Below the pieces are notes generated by a model. The model saw only the letters and a program-made list of their open reading frames with translations, had not been told where the DNA came from and searched no databases. The position numbers and the translations under genes are program-made. Of a stretch of DNA of 64,000 nt, positions 1 to 8,590 are shown piece by piece (positions within the stretch are counted from its first letter, which is position 1; each line of letters starts with the position of its first letter). Origin of the DNA: Polaromonas sp. (lineage in GTDB: Bacteria; Pseudomonadota; Gammaproteobacteria; Burkholderiales; Burkholderiaceae_C); the NCBI GenBank assembly GCA_021737975.1, contig JAIPCZ010000009.1, positions 1-64,000 on the forward strand, given 5' to 3'.

Positions 1-1786
1 AACACTGGCCGCAACTCATGCAGCGCTTGGCTTCATTCACGGCCTGCGCTTCCAGCAGGGGTTGCAGGCGCTCCTCGAAGTTGTCCAGCGCTTCTTCGGC
101 GGTGAGCGACACGATGCCCCGCTTGTTGCGCGGCGCAAAGCCGAAGTGCCCGAGGAACAGCTCCTTGTGCGAGATCACATAACGGTCCGAGCGGTTGTCA
201 AAGTTGTGGATGGCCGCGGTGCTCTTGTCCGTGCCCCGGGTGGGTTCATGGACTTCGGTCAGGGTCAGGCCCTTTTCGATCAGCTTGCGCGTCAAATCAA
301 ACGTGTGCACGTCGATCTTGGGGCGCTTTTCAGGGGCCTCGTTTTGCAGGAAGCGGTCAATGCCGTCGGCCGCAATGGCGCCGTGGCCAATGGCGGTGGT
401 CAGCAAATGCGGGCGCACCACGTCGCCGCCAACAAAGAAGCCAGGCTGGCCCGCCACCTGATAATTTTTGTCGGAATTGATGGCGCCCTTGCCATTGTTG
501 AATTCTTCGAGACCGGTGAAGTCGACCGCCTGCCCGATGGCAGACACGATCAGATCGGCAGGGATGTCTTCCTCGGTGCCTTCGATGTTCTTGATGTCAA
601 GCCGGCCACCAACCATCTTGGCCTCGCAGCGCATGATGCGCAGAGCGACAGCGCGGCCGTCTTCGCCACGGATCACGGCCACAGGCGCCATACCGCCGCG
701 GATGGTGATGCCCTCCGACAAGGCGTGATCGACCTCGTGTTTGGAGGCTTGCATTTTTTCGATGTCGAAAATGGTGGTCAGCGTGACCTCGGCGCCCTGG
801 CGTACCGACGCGGCGGCCACGTCGTGGGCCACATGGCCGGTAATGGCGTGCTCGGGACGGTCCGACTCATGCACCTTGTCGATGTGACCCAGGCGGCGCG
901 CCACCGTGGCGACGTCGATCGAGGTGTCACCACCGCCAATCACGACCACGCGCTTGCCCACATGGCGCAGGCGGCCGTCGTTGAAGGCCTTCAGGAATGA
1001 GGTGGCGGTGACGCAGTTGGGCGCGTCGGCACCCTCCACCGGCAGAGCCCGGCCGGCCTGCGCCCCAAGGCCCAGGAATACAGCCTGGAACTGTTCGCGA
1101 ATCTGCGCCATGGTGATGTCGGTGCCGATGCGGCAGTTCATGCGCACATTCACGCCCAGGTCAAGAATGCGCTGGATCTCGGCATCGAGCACATCACGCG
1201 GTGTGCGGAAACCCGGAATGCCGTAACGCATCATGCCGCCGAGTTCGGCGCGCTCGTCAAAAATGGTGACCGAGTGGCCTTTGAGCGCCAGTTGGTAAGC
1301 GGTCGACATGCCGGCCGGGCCGCCACCAATCACGGCGACAGTCTTGCCGGTCAGTTGCGCCGGCTTGTTGTAGGCCAGCTTGTTCTTGATGGCGTAGTCG
1401 CCCAGGAAATGCTCGACCGAGTTGATGCCGACAAAGTCCTCGAGCTGGTTGCGGTTGCAGCCAGACTCGCAGGGCGCCGGGCACACCCGACCCATGACAG
1501 ACGGAAAAGGGTTGGCCTCGGTCAGGCGGCGAAACGCGTACTCCTGCCAGACCATGCCGGCAGGCGGTTTCTCGATGCCGCGCACGATGTTGAGGTAGCC
1601 GCGAATGTCTTCACCGGCCGGGCAGCTGCCCTGGCAGGGTGGCGTGCTCTGAATGTAGGTCGGGCATTTGTGCGAATGACCGGCGTCAAAAATCTTGGCC
1701 TGCCAGGTCTTGACCTTGGTGTCGCCGTCTTTGTAACGGCGGAAGTTCAGGGGTTTGGCAGCAATGGTTTCGGGGGTCGCAGACAT
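1..1786 (-). CDS. dsrL: DsrL, NAD(P)H:acceptor oxidoreductase of the rDsr pathway (partial)
   Basis: Translated from the minus strand, this is a glutamate-synthase-small-subunit-like flavoprotein. It has an N-terminal cysteine cluster region (CPTY...CQGSCPAG, CPAPCESGC), an FAD dinucleotide-binding GGGPAGM motif, a second nucleotide-binding GGGDTS motif, and the start of a C-terminal ferredoxin domain (CMSCGQC) exactly at the window edge. The start at 1786 has an AGGAGA ribosome site. At least 595 residues are present, and the family is usually about 650. DsrL takes electrons from DsrAB or passes them to NAD+ during sulfur oxidation. It is last in the visible dsr operon, 43 nt after dsrK. The identification is firm from domain order plus context. 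The remaining C-terminus lies outside the window. Confidence 0.93.
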   Translation of the reverse strand, partial: MSATPETIAAKPLNFRRYKDGDTKVKTWQAKIFDAGHSHKCPTYIQSTPPCQGSCPAGEDIRGYLNIVRGIEKPPAGMVWQEYAFRRLTEANPFPSVMGRVCPAPCESGCNRNQLEDFVGINSVEHFLGDYAIKNKLAYNKPAQLTGKTVAVIGGGPAGMSTAYQLALKGHSVTIFDERAELGGMMRYGIPGFRTPRDVLDAEIQRILDLGVNVRMNCRIGTDITMAQIREQFQAVFLGLGAQAGRALPVEGADAPNCVTATSFLKAFNDGRLRHVGKRVVVIGGGDTSIDVATVARRLGHIDKVHESDRPEHAITGHVAHDVAAASVRQGAEVTLTTIFDIEKMQASKHEVDHALSEGITIRGGMAPVAVIRGEDGRAVALRIMRCEAKMVGGRLDIKNIEGTEEDIPADLIVSAIGQAVDFTGLEEFNNGKGAINSDKNYQVAGQPGFFVGGDVVRPHLLTTAIGHGAIAADGIDRFLQNEAPEKRPKIDVHTFDLTRKLIEKGLTLTEVHEPTRGTDKSTAAIHNFDNRSDRYVISHKELFLGHFGFAPRNKRGIVSLTAEEALDNFEERLQPLLEAQAVNEAKRCMSCGQC

Positions 1787-1829
1787 GTCGGAGTCTCCTG
1801 GTTTTATGCTTGAAAATAGGAAGGCAGAG

Positions 1830-3323
1830 CTATTTGTCGCCCAGGCGGATCGCCTTGCTGACCAACTGGTGAACACCGCCCACCATGCTCATGTTGAAGC
1901 CGTAATACGGCAGCACCTTGGTAAATTGGGCCTTGCAAATGGCGCAAATGGTGGCCATGAAATTGACCTGGTGTTCATCCACCACGTATTTCAGGGCTTC
2001 CATGCGGGGCAAGGCGCCCTTGACCCGGAGTTCCATCAGGTCGTCGGTCAGCAGACCGCCGCCACCACCGCAGCAAAAGGTGCTTTCATGGATGGTCTCG
2101 GGCGCCATGTCGTGAAAATGGTTGGCCACCGAGGTGATGATGCGCCGCGGAATGACAAACTGGCCGCCCGCCATGCTGCCCATGCGCGAACCCCGCGCCA
2201 CATTGCACGAGTCGTGGAAGGTGATGATGCGGTTGTCGTTTGCCTCTTTGTCGAACTGAAGGGCGCCACGCTGGATCAGGTCATCGGTGAGTTCGCAAAT
2301 GTGCTGCGGCACCGGGTAGCGCTGGTCCAGGTAATCGAAGGGGCCGATCAAGGTGTTCCAGAAACTGTAGGCGACTCGCCAGGCATGGCCGCACTCGCCC
2401 ACCACAATACGTTTCACACCAAGCTCCAGCGCGGCTTCCTTGACGCGCATCGAGATGTTGCGCATCTGCTCGTAATTGCCAATGAACATGCCAAAGTTGC
2501 CTGCCTCGGAGGCGTGAGAACTCAGCGTCCAGCTGATGCCGGCGGCATGAAACACCTTGGCGTAACCGATCAGGCTCTCCACATGCGGCTCGGAGAAAAA
2601 GTCGGCCGACGGGGTGATCAACAGCACCTCGGCGCCCTTGACGTCGATCGGGAACTTGATGTCAAGGCCGGTTTCGTCCTTGGTGTCTTCCTCCAGGCCT
2701 TCGAGGGTGTTGATCAGCGCCGGGCCCGGCAGGCCGAGGTTGTTGCCGATGCGGTGCACCTTGCCGATGATCTCGTTGGAATACTTCTGACCGAGTCCGA
2801 TCGAGTCCATGATCTCGCGCGCGGCCATGGTGACTTCGGCGGTGTCGATGCCGTAGGGGCAAAACACCGAGCAGCGGCGGCACTCGGAGCATTGGTTGAA
2901 ATAGCTGTACCACTCGTCGAGCACCTCGCGGGTCAGGTCGACCGCGCCCACCAGTTTGGGGAAGTGTTTGCCGGCAAAAGTGAAGTAGCGGCGGTAGACC
3001 TTGCGCATCAGGTCCTGGCGTGCCACCGGCATGTTTTTGGGGTCGCCCGAGCCGAGGAAATAATGGCATTTGTCGGAGCAGGCGCCGCAATGCACACAGG
3101 CGTCCATGTAGACCTGCAGCGAGCGGTACTTGCCCAGCATCTCGCCCATTTTGGCGATGGCTTTGTCCTGCCAGTCATCGGCCAGTTCCTCCGGAAAACC
3201 CAGCGCCTTCTGGATCGGGCCGGAGGCCGGGAACGACTTGATGTGCGACATCGCCCCGACTTGCACCAGGGGAATCACGGGGTAGCTCTTGAGCTTGGGG
3301 GTGTCGAACTTAGCAGTTGCCAT
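1830..3323 (-). CDS. dsrK: DsrK, iron-sulfur subunit of the DsrMK(JOP) membrane complex
   Basis: This 497-aa HdrD-like protein has two 4Fe-4S motifs in the N-terminal half (CGACSDKC and CSECRRCSVFCP). Two CCG-type cysteine regions follow in the C-terminal half (HDSC near the middle and FCCGGGGG later), the kind that carries the special catalytic 4Fe-4S centre of heterodisulfide reductases. DsrK is thought to react with the DsrC trisulfide/disulfide and pass electrons to DsrM. It lies 11 nt downstream of dsrM, as expected for a cotranscribed membrane module. Length and motif order match the family. No defect is visible. Confidence 0.96.
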   Translation of the reverse strand: MATAKFDTPKLKSYPVIPLVQVGAMSHIKSFPASGPIQKALGFPEELADDWQDKAIAKMGEMLGKYRSLQVYMDACVHCGACSDKCHYFLGSGDPKNMPVARQDLMRKVYRRYFTFAGKHFPKLVGAVDLTREVLDEWYSYFNQCSECRRCSVFCPYGIDTAEVTMAAREIMDSIGLGQKYSNEIIGKVHRIGNNLGLPGPALINTLEGLEEDTKDETGLDIKFPIDVKGAEVLLITPSADFFSEPHVESLIGYAKVFHAAGISWTLSSHASEAGNFGMFIGNYEQMRNISMRVKEAALELGVKRIVVGECGHAWRVAYSFWNTLIGPFDYLDQRYPVPQHICELTDDLIQRGALQFDKEANDNRIITFHDSCNVARGSRMGSMAGGQFVIPRRIITSVANHFHDMAPETIHESTFCCGGGGGLLTDDLMELRVKGALPRMEALKYVVDEHQVNFMATICAICKAQFTKVLPYYGFNMSMVGGVHQLVSKAIRLGDK

Positions 3324-3334
3324 GGTGTGGGTGC

Positions 3335-4069
3335 TCAGGCTTTTTTGTCCAGCGCGGCTGCCCAGGCCGAAATATGGCGAACTTCGCGGGCGTTGTCAGC
3401 CTGGTTGCGGGTCGGGCTGAAAAACAGGCCGGGCGCATGCAGCAGTTTGCTGATCGGGAAAATGATCATGAGGAGGGCCACCAGCGCCAGGTGCACCAGC
3501 AGCACCGGGTCGGCCGGCAGCGGCTGCCAGTTGAAACGCATCAGGCCCAGCACAAAGGCCTTGAGCGCCACAATGTCGGTGTGCGCGACAAAACGCATGG
3601 CCAGGCCGCTCAGGCCGATGGCCAGCAGCAGCACCAGCATCAGGTGGTCGGACGGTGTGGAGATGTAACGCACCCGGTCCACCAGCCAGCGCCGTGCCCA
3701 CAGGCCGCCCAGGGCCAGCACCATGACAAAACCGGCATAGGTGCCAAAGGGTTGCACCAGTACCACGGGCAGCCACACCGGGTCCTGAAAATAGCGCAAA
3801 TGGCGCAGGGTGACCAGCAACAGCGTCACATGAAACAGCCAGCCAAAAATCCAGGTCCATTTGCTGGCCTTGAACAGGCTCTCGAACAACACCACCTCAC
3901 GCGTCATGCGCCAGCGCACCCCGGCAGCCGTGGTGGGCGCGGGCGTGGTGGGAATTTTCAGCGGTGCCGGGGTTTTGGCATAACTACGAATCTTGCTGCC
4001 CACACCCAGCACCAGCACCGCGGTAGCAACATAAAACAGCAGCGCATAAATGATGGTCAGGAGGGACAT
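3335..4069 (-). CDS. dsrM: DsrM, cytochrome b (NarI-like) membrane subunit
   Basis: A 244-aa membrane protein with about five to six hydrophobic segments and histidines in helices, such as FHVTLLL and LVHLAL, consistent with a NarI-type diheme cytochrome b. It anchors DsrK and exchanges electrons with the quinone pool. I take the ATG at 4069; a TTG two codons upstream (4075) is in frame but has no better ribosome site. The gene sits between dsrC and dsrK, its canonical place. The JOP subunits are not in the window. Confidence 0.93.
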   Translation of the reverse strand: MSLLTIIYALLFYVATAVLVLGVGSKIRSYAKTPAPLKIPTTPAPTTAAGVRWRMTREVVLFESLFKASKWTWIFGWLFHVTLLLVTLRHLRYFQDPVWLPVVLVQPFGTYAGFVMVLALGGLWARRWLVDRVRYISTPSDHLMLVLLLAIGLSGLAMRFVAHTDIVALKAFVLGLMRFNWQPLPADPVLLVHLALVALLMIIFPISKLLHAPGLFFSPTRNQADNAREVRHISAWAAALDKKA

Positions 4070-4106
4070 GGGCAAACCTGCAAGTTCGTTGGCGTCAAAT
4101 CAAGAA

Positions 4107-4439
4107 TCAGATGCAACCGGTGGGCTTGGGCAAACCGGCAATCTTGCAGGCCTGCTTGGCCGGGCCATAGGGAAACAAGTCGTACAGGTACTTGCTGTTG
4201 CCTTTTTCTTCGCCGAACTTCTTGCCGATGGCCTTGGTCAACACACGCACGGCAGGGGCAATCTGGTACTCGTTGTAGTACTCGCGCAGGAAATTGATGA
4301 CTTCCCAGTGGTTCTCTGTGAGCGGCACTTTTTCTTCCTCGGCCAGGTGGACAGCGGCCTCGGGGGTCCATTCGGCCAGGTTCAGCAAGTAGCCCTCTTC
4401 GTCGGTTTCGTAGGTTTGGCCGTTGATTTCAAAGCTCAT
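4107..4439 (-). CDS. dsrC: DsrC, sulfur-carrier substrate protein of DsrAB (two-cysteine form)
   Basis: A 110-aa DsrC with both C-terminal redox cysteines, Cys98 (QACKIAG) and Cys109 (PTGCI, penultimate). The 11-residue spacing is that of functional DsrC. In rDsr organisms DsrC receives sulfane sulfur from DsrEFH, carries it to DsrAB and forms a trisulfide/disulfide read by DsrK. It lies between dsrH and dsrM. Two further DsrC-fold genes in the window (9233 and 14055) differ in exactly these cysteines, so this copy is the catalytically competent one. Confidence 0.97.
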   Translation of the reverse strand: MSFEINGQTYETDEEGYLLNLAEWTPEAAVHLAEEEKVPLTENHWEVINFLREYYNEYQIAPAVRVLTKAIGKKFGEEKGNSKYLYDLFPYGPAKQACKIAGLPKPTGCI

Positions 4440-4482
4440 GGGGTTCTCCAGTTAAAAATAAATATCAGGGTGAGAATCGGGC

Positions 4483-4782
4483 TCACAGCCACGACTGCGA
4501 GGTGGGGTATTTCTCGACCAGGTCGACGAAACCGGCGTAGTCCACCGGGGTAATGCCGTCCAGCAGCCTGGCCGTCATGCCGCGGGCATCAAGGTCGGGC
4601 TGCAGCACAAACAGGCTGAGTTTGGCGCCGGCCTGGCGCATACGCTCGGCGGTGGCGCTGCCTTGCGTGGCGGCGTAAACAGCATCTTCAATGAGCAGTA
4701 CGGCGTGGCCGGCTTGCGCCATGCGCAGGCAGCTCTCGAGCGCGTTGGTGGCAAAGGGTGATTTATTAACGATGTGCAACAT
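4483..4782 (-). CDS. dsrH: DsrH/TusB-family subunit of the DsrEFH sulfurtransferase
   Basis: A 99-aa protein of the DsrH/TusB family, beginning MLHIVNKSPF with a cysteine at residue 18 (LESCLR), matching the conserved DsrH cysteine. It forms the alpha2beta2gamma2 DsrEFH complex with the two preceding products and helps move sulfur to DsrC. The gene follows dsrF by 15 nt. Small size and position make the call clear. Confidence 0.94.
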   Translation of the reverse strand: MLHIVNKSPFATNALESCLRMAQAGHAVLLIEDAVYAATQGSATAERMRQAGAKLSLFVLQPDLDARGMTARLLDGITPVDYAGFVDLVEKYPTSQSWL

Positions 4783-4797
4783 GACTGGTTCCTATTC

Positions 4798-5193
4798 TTA
4801 AAAGCTCAGGACCACGTCCTGCTGCGCCATCAGTTCACCCATTTGCTGGTCGTTGAGCACCTCGACGGGCACCAGCAGGTCGGCTTCGGTGAGGCCGCGC
4901 TGGTCCAGCGAGGCCTGGTCGACGTAAAGCTTCTCGATGTCGTAGCCCTCCAGTGCGCGGTAGCTGGGCGAAAAATTCTTGATGCCGATGCCCTTGGTCT
5001 GCTGCCCCTTGGCCAGCTCATAAACGCCATCGTCCATGAACACCAGGCTTACGTCCTGGTCGAAGGTGGCGGTGATCAGCACCACCTCCAGGCTTTCGAG
5101 GGCGTAGATGGTGCCGTAGGGGGCCTTGCGGTTGACAAACATGAATTTCTTCACTTTGGGGCCGCTCGGTGCAGTGCTTTGTTGTTCACTCAT
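4798..5193 (-). CDS. dsrF: DsrF/TusC-family subunit of the DsrEFH sulfurtransferase
   Basis: A 131-aa DsrF/TusC-like protein. It lacks an active-site cysteine, as expected for this subunit, and carries the FVNRKAPYG start of the family fold after a short polar N-terminal extension. It pairs with DsrE and DsrH in the sulfur-relay hexamer. It is 21 nt downstream of dsrE and 15 nt upstream of dsrH. No anomalies were seen. Confidence 0.93.
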   Translation of the reverse strand: MSEQQSTAPSGPKVKKFMFVNRKAPYGTIYALESLEVVLITATFDQDVSLVFMDDGVYELAKGQQTKGIGIKNFSPSYRALEGYDIEKLYVDQASLDQRGLTEADLLVPVEVLNDQQMGELMAQQDVVLSF

Positions 5194-5214
5194 GGAGTTT
5201 TGCTCTTTAACGGG

Positions 5215-5574
5215 TTAATCGCCAAACGTGACCAGGCGGTCCGCCTTGATGCCACTGTCCACCAGCTGACCCAGGCCCGAAATACGGAATCCGGGGGCCA
5301 GCACCTCGTCCTTGATGCCGCGGCGCAGGGCTGCGGCCACACACACCACCAGGTCCACCTTGTGCTCAGTCGCCAGCGCCGACCAGCGGTTCACGATGTG
5401 GCGGTCGTCCTGCGGCGGCTCGGTGAGCCGGGTCGCGTTGTTGACGCCGTCGTGGTAGAAAAACACGCGCTGAATGGTGTGACCCTTGGCCAGGGCGGCC
5501 ACGGCAAACTGGTAGGCGCTGTCAGACGCCTGGTGCGTGTAGGGACCTTCGTTGACGAGGATGCCGAATTTCAT
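5215..5574 (-). CDS. dsrE: DsrE, catalytic subunit of the DsrEFH sulfurtransferase
   Basis: A 119-aa DsrE/TusD-family protein with Cys78 (VDLVVCVAAALRRGI) at the position of the persulfidated active-site cysteine of Allochromatium DsrE. The N-terminus MKFGILVNEGPY is typical. It accepts sulfane sulfur, probably from TusA, and hands it to DsrC. Presence of dsrE, F and H distinguishes oxidative (reverse) Dsr loci from sulfate-reducer loci. A hairpin of repeat type separates it from dsrB. Confidence 0.96.
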   Translation of the reverse strand: MKFGILVNEGPYTHQASDSAYQFAVAALAKGHTIQRVFFYHDGVNNATRLTEPPQDDRHIVNRWSALATEHKVDLVVCVAAALRRGIKDEVLAPGFRISGLGQLVDSGIKADRLVTFGD

Positions 5575-5593
5575 GTTTTTACCTAGTCAGTTG

Positions 5594-5633
5594 GGGTCAG
5601 AGCAAATTTGCTGCGCAAATCTTGATCTGACCC
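5594..5633. repeat. Hairpin with GGGTCAGA/TCTGACCC arms in the dsrB-dsrE gap
   Basis: Arms GGGTCAGA (5594-5601) and TCTGACCC (5626-5633) enclose a second stem, ATTTGC (5606-5611) with GCAAAT (5615-5620). It fills most of the 67-nt space between the dsrB stop and the dsrE start. There is no T-run, so it is not a classical terminator. It may be a short dispersed palindromic repeat or an intra-operon mRNA processing/stability hairpin. Which of these is not decided by the sequence. Confidence 0.6.
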
Positions 5634-5641
5634 GCAAAGTT

Positions 5642-6712
5642 TTAGAAACGGATATGAGTCGAAGCGTTCAGGCTCGAGCGGGAACCGCGCCAGTCGTCGA
5701 TCAGGTACTTGGTGAACGGCAGGTCGCATTTTTCAAAGAATGCGGGCCAGCCGATGCGCTCGATCCAGTCCGACACCCGCTCCCACGACCGTGCGTCTTC
5801 CTTGTAGGTGTAGAGGATCTTCTTGACCATGGCCGAGACTTCGGGCCAGCGCGGCGGGTTGTTGGGCAGGCCCGAGGCCACCATCTTCATGAAGGTGGGC
5901 TTGCCGCGGGCGTTGGAGTTCTTGCCGCCCACCCAGATCGCCAGCTTGCTGTGCTCGGGGTCGTTGATCTGCATCGGGGGGCAGGGCGGGTAGCAGGCGC
6001 CGCAGCACATGCATTTGGACTCGTCAATTTCCAGCGAAGGCCGGCCGTTGACCATGGCGGGGCGGATGGCTGCCACCGGGCATCGCGCCACCACCGTGGG
6101 GCGCTCGCACATGTTGGCCACCAGGTCGTGGTTGATCTTGGGCGGCTTGGTGTGCTGCACCACGATGGCAATGTCGGCCTGGCCGCCGCAGTTGATCTCG
6201 CAGCAGGAGGTGGACAGGTGCACGCGGTTGGGCATGTCTTCCTTGATGAACTCGGCGTGCAGGTCATCCATCAGGGCCTTGACGGCGCCCGAGGCGTCAG
6301 TGCCCGGAATGTCGCAGTGCAGCCAGCCCTGGGTGTGGGCAATGGCCGACACCGAGTTGCCGGTGCCACCCACCGGGAAACCGTTGTTGGTCAGTGCGTC
6401 GACCAGCGGCTCGACGCGCGCCGGGTCGGTCACCATGTACTCAATGTTGGAGCGGATGGTGAAGCGCACATGGCCGTCGGCATATTCGTCGGCAATGTCG
6501 CACAGCTTGCGGATGGTGAAGAGGTCCATCTGGCGCTGGGTGCCGGCACGCACGGTCCAGATCTGGTCGCCGCTGTGGGCGACGTGATGCAGCACGCCCG
6601 GACGCGGCCGGTCGTGGTACTTCCAGTTGCCATAGTTCTTGGCCATCAACGGATGCAAAAACTGCTTGTTGTCCGGAACGCCGCTCTCGATGGGGGTACG
6701 CATAGTTGCCAT
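5642..6712 (-). CDS. dsrB: DsrB, beta subunit of reverse dissimilatory sulfite reductase
   Basis: A 356-aa siroheme/4Fe-4S sulfite reductase beta subunit. The coupled siroheme-cluster ligand region reads STSCCEINCGG, and a ferredoxin insert reads CMCCGACYPPCPP. With DsrA it forms the cytoplasmic alpha2beta2 enzyme that, in this gene context, oxidises DsrC-bound sulfur to sulfite. The start at 6712 is preceded by only a weak purine-rich site, suggesting translational coupling to dsrA 36 nt upstream. Length is normal for the family. Confidence 0.97.
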   Translation of the reverse strand: MATMRTPIESGVPDNKQFLHPLMAKNYGNWKYHDRPRPGVLHHVAHSGDQIWTVRAGTQRQMDLFTIRKLCDIADEYADGHVRFTIRSNIEYMVTDPARVEPLVDALTNNGFPVGGTGNSVSAIAHTQGWLHCDIPGTDASGAVKALMDDLHAEFIKEDMPNRVHLSTSCCEINCGGQADIAIVVQHTKPPKINHDLVANMCERPTVVARCPVAAIRPAMVNGRPSLEIDESKCMCCGACYPPCPPMQINDPEHSKLAIWVGGKNSNARGKPTFMKMVASGLPNNPPRWPEVSAMVKKILYTYKEDARSWERVSDWIERIGWPAFFEKCDLPFTKYLIDDWRGSRSSLNASTHIRF

Positions 6713-6748
6713 GGTGATCTTTCTTAATCAGTTGGGGACATGCCGGCT

Positions 6749-8026
6749 TCAGGCGGCTTTGCGGGCCTTGATCTTGGCCACTTCATCGTCCCAGCCGTCG
6801 GTTCGGACATAGGGATTGGTGCGTGGCGTGGAGACCATGTTGGGGTCGATCTCGACCTCAATGCCCTCCAGGAAGTTGATCAGGCCAATACGCTCGATCA
6901 TCTCGCCGGTGCGCTCATGCTCGAGCGCGTTTTCGGCAAAAAAGTCGATCGTTTTCTGACCCAGCTCGACCAACGCCTGGTAGTCTTCATCGGTCTTCAT
7001 GGGCATGAAAGGCATGACCACGGTGCCCATCAGGTCGCCGATCTTGAGGGTGCGCTTGCCACCCATCAGAACCGTGACGCCCTTGTCGACGCCGGTCGCC
7101 AGCGCGCCGGTCATGACGTTGATGCAGTGCATGCAGCGCACGCAGTTGCCGTTGTCGATCTCCAGGCAATGGCTGTCGCTGACCTTGACGCTGGAGATCT
7201 TGTCGCCAGTCGCCACATCCTTGACTTCCTTGAGCATGATGGCCTTGGTCGGGCAGCGGCTGACCACGTCATTGACCAATTCGGTCATGCCGTGTTTTTC
7301 GAACCACTTGCGCGCCAGGGCTTCGTCGGTGCGGATGTTGTCGCGCCAGGTGCCGATGACGGCCATGTCGGCGCGCTGGATCGAGTTCATGCAGTCGTTG
7401 GGGCAACCCGAGAATTTGAACTTGAACTTGTAAGGCAGGGCCGGGCGGTGCATGTCGTCCAGGAAGGTGTTGAGCACCTGGCGATGTGCGCGTGCCTCGT
7501 CAAAGCAGGACTGCTCGCAGCGCGCGGCACCGACGCAGGACATGCTGGTGCGCACGGCCGGACCGGCACCGCCGAGGTCGAAGCCGAGTTCGTTGATTTC
7601 GTCAAAAGCGCCCTGCACATTGGCCGTGCTGGCGCCCTGGAACATGATGTCGCCCGACTGGCCGTGGAAGGCAATCAGGCCCGAGCCATGACGCTCCCAG
7701 ATGTCGCACATCTTGCGCAGCACATCGGTGGTGTAGTGCATGCCGGCCGGCGGTTGCACGCGCAGGGTGTGAAATTCCTTGGAAGCCGGGAACATTTCGG
7801 CCACTTCAGAAAAGCGTGGAATCACGCCGCCGCCATAGCCGAACACACCGACCGTGCCACCCTTCCAGTAGCCCTTGCGGGTTTTGTACGAGTGCTCCAA
7901 CTGACCGACCAGGTCGGTCATGTAATCGCTGTCTTTGGCCAGTCGCTTCAGACCGGTGACAAAGCTGGGCCATGGACCGCTTTCAAGCTGGTCAAGCATG
8001 GGGGTGTCGTGTTGCTTAATGCTCAT
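6749..8026 (-). CDS. dsrA: DsrA, alpha subunit of reverse dissimilatory sulfite reductase
   Basis: A 425-aa protein with the C-X5-C...C-X3-C siroheme-4Fe-4S motif (CVGAARC and CPNDC) and a ferredoxin domain (CVRCMHCINV). The open frame extends upstream to 8260, but the ATG at 8026 has a strong AGGAGA site and gives the family length; the upstream extension would cover the conserved control region. It is the first gene of the dsr operon. The oxidative direction is inferred from dsrEFH, dsrL and the lack of sulfate-reducer genes, not from DsrA alone. Confidence 0.97.
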   Translation of the reverse strand: MSIKQHDTPMLDQLESGPWPSFVTGLKRLAKDSDYMTDLVGQLEHSYKTRKGYWKGGTVGVFGYGGGVIPRFSEVAEMFPASKEFHTLRVQPPAGMHYTTDVLRKMCDIWERHGSGLIAFHGQSGDIMFQGASTANVQGAFDEINELGFDLGGAGPAVRTSMSCVGAARCEQSCFDEARAHRQVLNTFLDDMHRPALPYKFKFKFSGCPNDCMNSIQRADMAVIGTWRDNIRTDEALARKWFEKHGMTELVNDVVSRCPTKAIMLKEVKDVATGDKISSVKVSDSHCLEIDNGNCVRCMHCINVMTGALATGVDKGVTVLMGGKRTLKIGDLMGTVVMPFMPMKTDEDYQALVELGQKTIDFFAENALEHERTGEMIERIGLINFLEGIEVEIDPNMVSTPRTNPYVRTDGWDDEVAKIKARKAA

Positions 8027-8350
8027 TGAGTGTCTCCTGTCGTGGGCGCGCACATCTTGCGCTGATTCGTCGAACCGGGTGTGTTGATGTCCTGGCTGCC
8101 AAATGCGCCGCGACCTCAACCGTGGGGCAAATAGTACGGGCCAGGCCGGGGTGTCTGCTATCCCCCTCGTTGGGTATTTGGGGCTACCCATATGGGTTAT
8201 ATGCCCCCACCCGTCCCGGTAATAGACGACGGGGCCCGACTTTGCGCCCAATAGCGGCATGTGTGATGCAGGGCAATTCCCAGCCCGTTAGCTCTGCTCG
8301 CACGCGCTCTAAACTTGCTTTTTTCATTTTTTCGTCCAACGATTCACACC
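8027..8350. promoter_or_regulatory. Divergent control region between dsrA and the accessory operon
   Basis: This 324-bp gene-free stretch separates dsrA (leftward) from the rightward accessory operon. It holds the palindrome ACCCATATGGGT (8186-8197) inside a 42-bp conserved element (8187-8228), and a partial inverted repeat TGGGTA (8171-8176)/TACCCA (8185-8190). TACTAT on the minus strand (8131-8136) and TAAACT on the plus strand (8310-8315) are possible -10 boxes, but no convincing -35 boxes accompany them. This fits activator-dependent promoters. Promoter positions are guesses; the palindrome is directly visible. Confidence 0.65.
8187..8228 (+). promoter_or_regulatory. Conserved 42-bp element, copy 1, upstream of the accessory operon
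   Basis: On the plus strand the block runs CCCATATGGG, then a C-rich CCCCACCC segment, then CGGTAATAGACG. It matches 17638-17597 (minus strand) at 35 of 42 positions by my hand alignment, with no gaps. The element points toward the gene at 8351 and ends 122 nt before it. The second copy points toward tusA and ends 115 nt before it. The conserved blocks, orientation and distance argue for a shared regulator binding site and perhaps core promoter. Confidence 0.75.
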
Positions 8351-8590
8351 ATGCCCACCCTGACAACGCTGGTTAAATTCAATATTCCCGTGGGTTTGCA
8401 GGTCATCGAGCTGCAACAAGTGGACTATGAAGGCGCCAACATGCGACAGCTGCGCACCCGCATCCGCGAAAAGAGCCGCTTCACCGTGTTTGACATCGAT
8501 CCGCAGTCAGCCCGGCTCTGGGGCGAGGCCCTGCTGCGCTGGGCTGCCGAGCAGCCCGACAACCAGATCCCGGCGGAGCCGTCTGAATGA
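8351..8590 (+). CDS. 79-aa protein of unknown function, first gene of the dsr-linked accessory operon
   Basis: The ATG at 8351 was chosen because the in-frame upstream TTG extension (from 8315) adds an unlikely hydrophobic leader. The protein has an N-terminal segment VGLQVIELQQVDYEG, a basic middle and an acidic C-terminus; there is no signal peptide, membrane helix or cysteine. It overlaps the Cas6-like gene by 4 nt, so the two are translationally coupled. I do not recognise its family. Its position beside dsrA suggests a cytoplasmic role tied to sulfur oxidation, which is inference only. Confidence 0.8.
   Translation: MPTLTTLVKFNIPVGLQVIELQQVDYEGANMRQLRTRIREKSRFTVFDIDPQSARLWGEALLRWAAEQPDNQIPAEPSE

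Noticed and set aside
1755-3668. 637-codon plus-strand frame opposite dsrK
   Set aside because: It is the antisense shadow of dsrK and dsrM, with no ribosome site and composition typical of high-GC mirror frames.
8187-8260. Conserved VYYRxGWG-type peptide encoded in both element copies
   Set aside because: The similar peptides from frames at about 8195-8260 and 17600-17640 arise because the 42-bp DNA element is conserved. The copies lie in open extensions without starts or family support.
8027-8260. N-terminal extension of DsrA to 8260
   Set aside because: The extension lacks DsrA homology, covers the conserved regulatory element, and the internal ATG at 8026 has a strong ribosome site.
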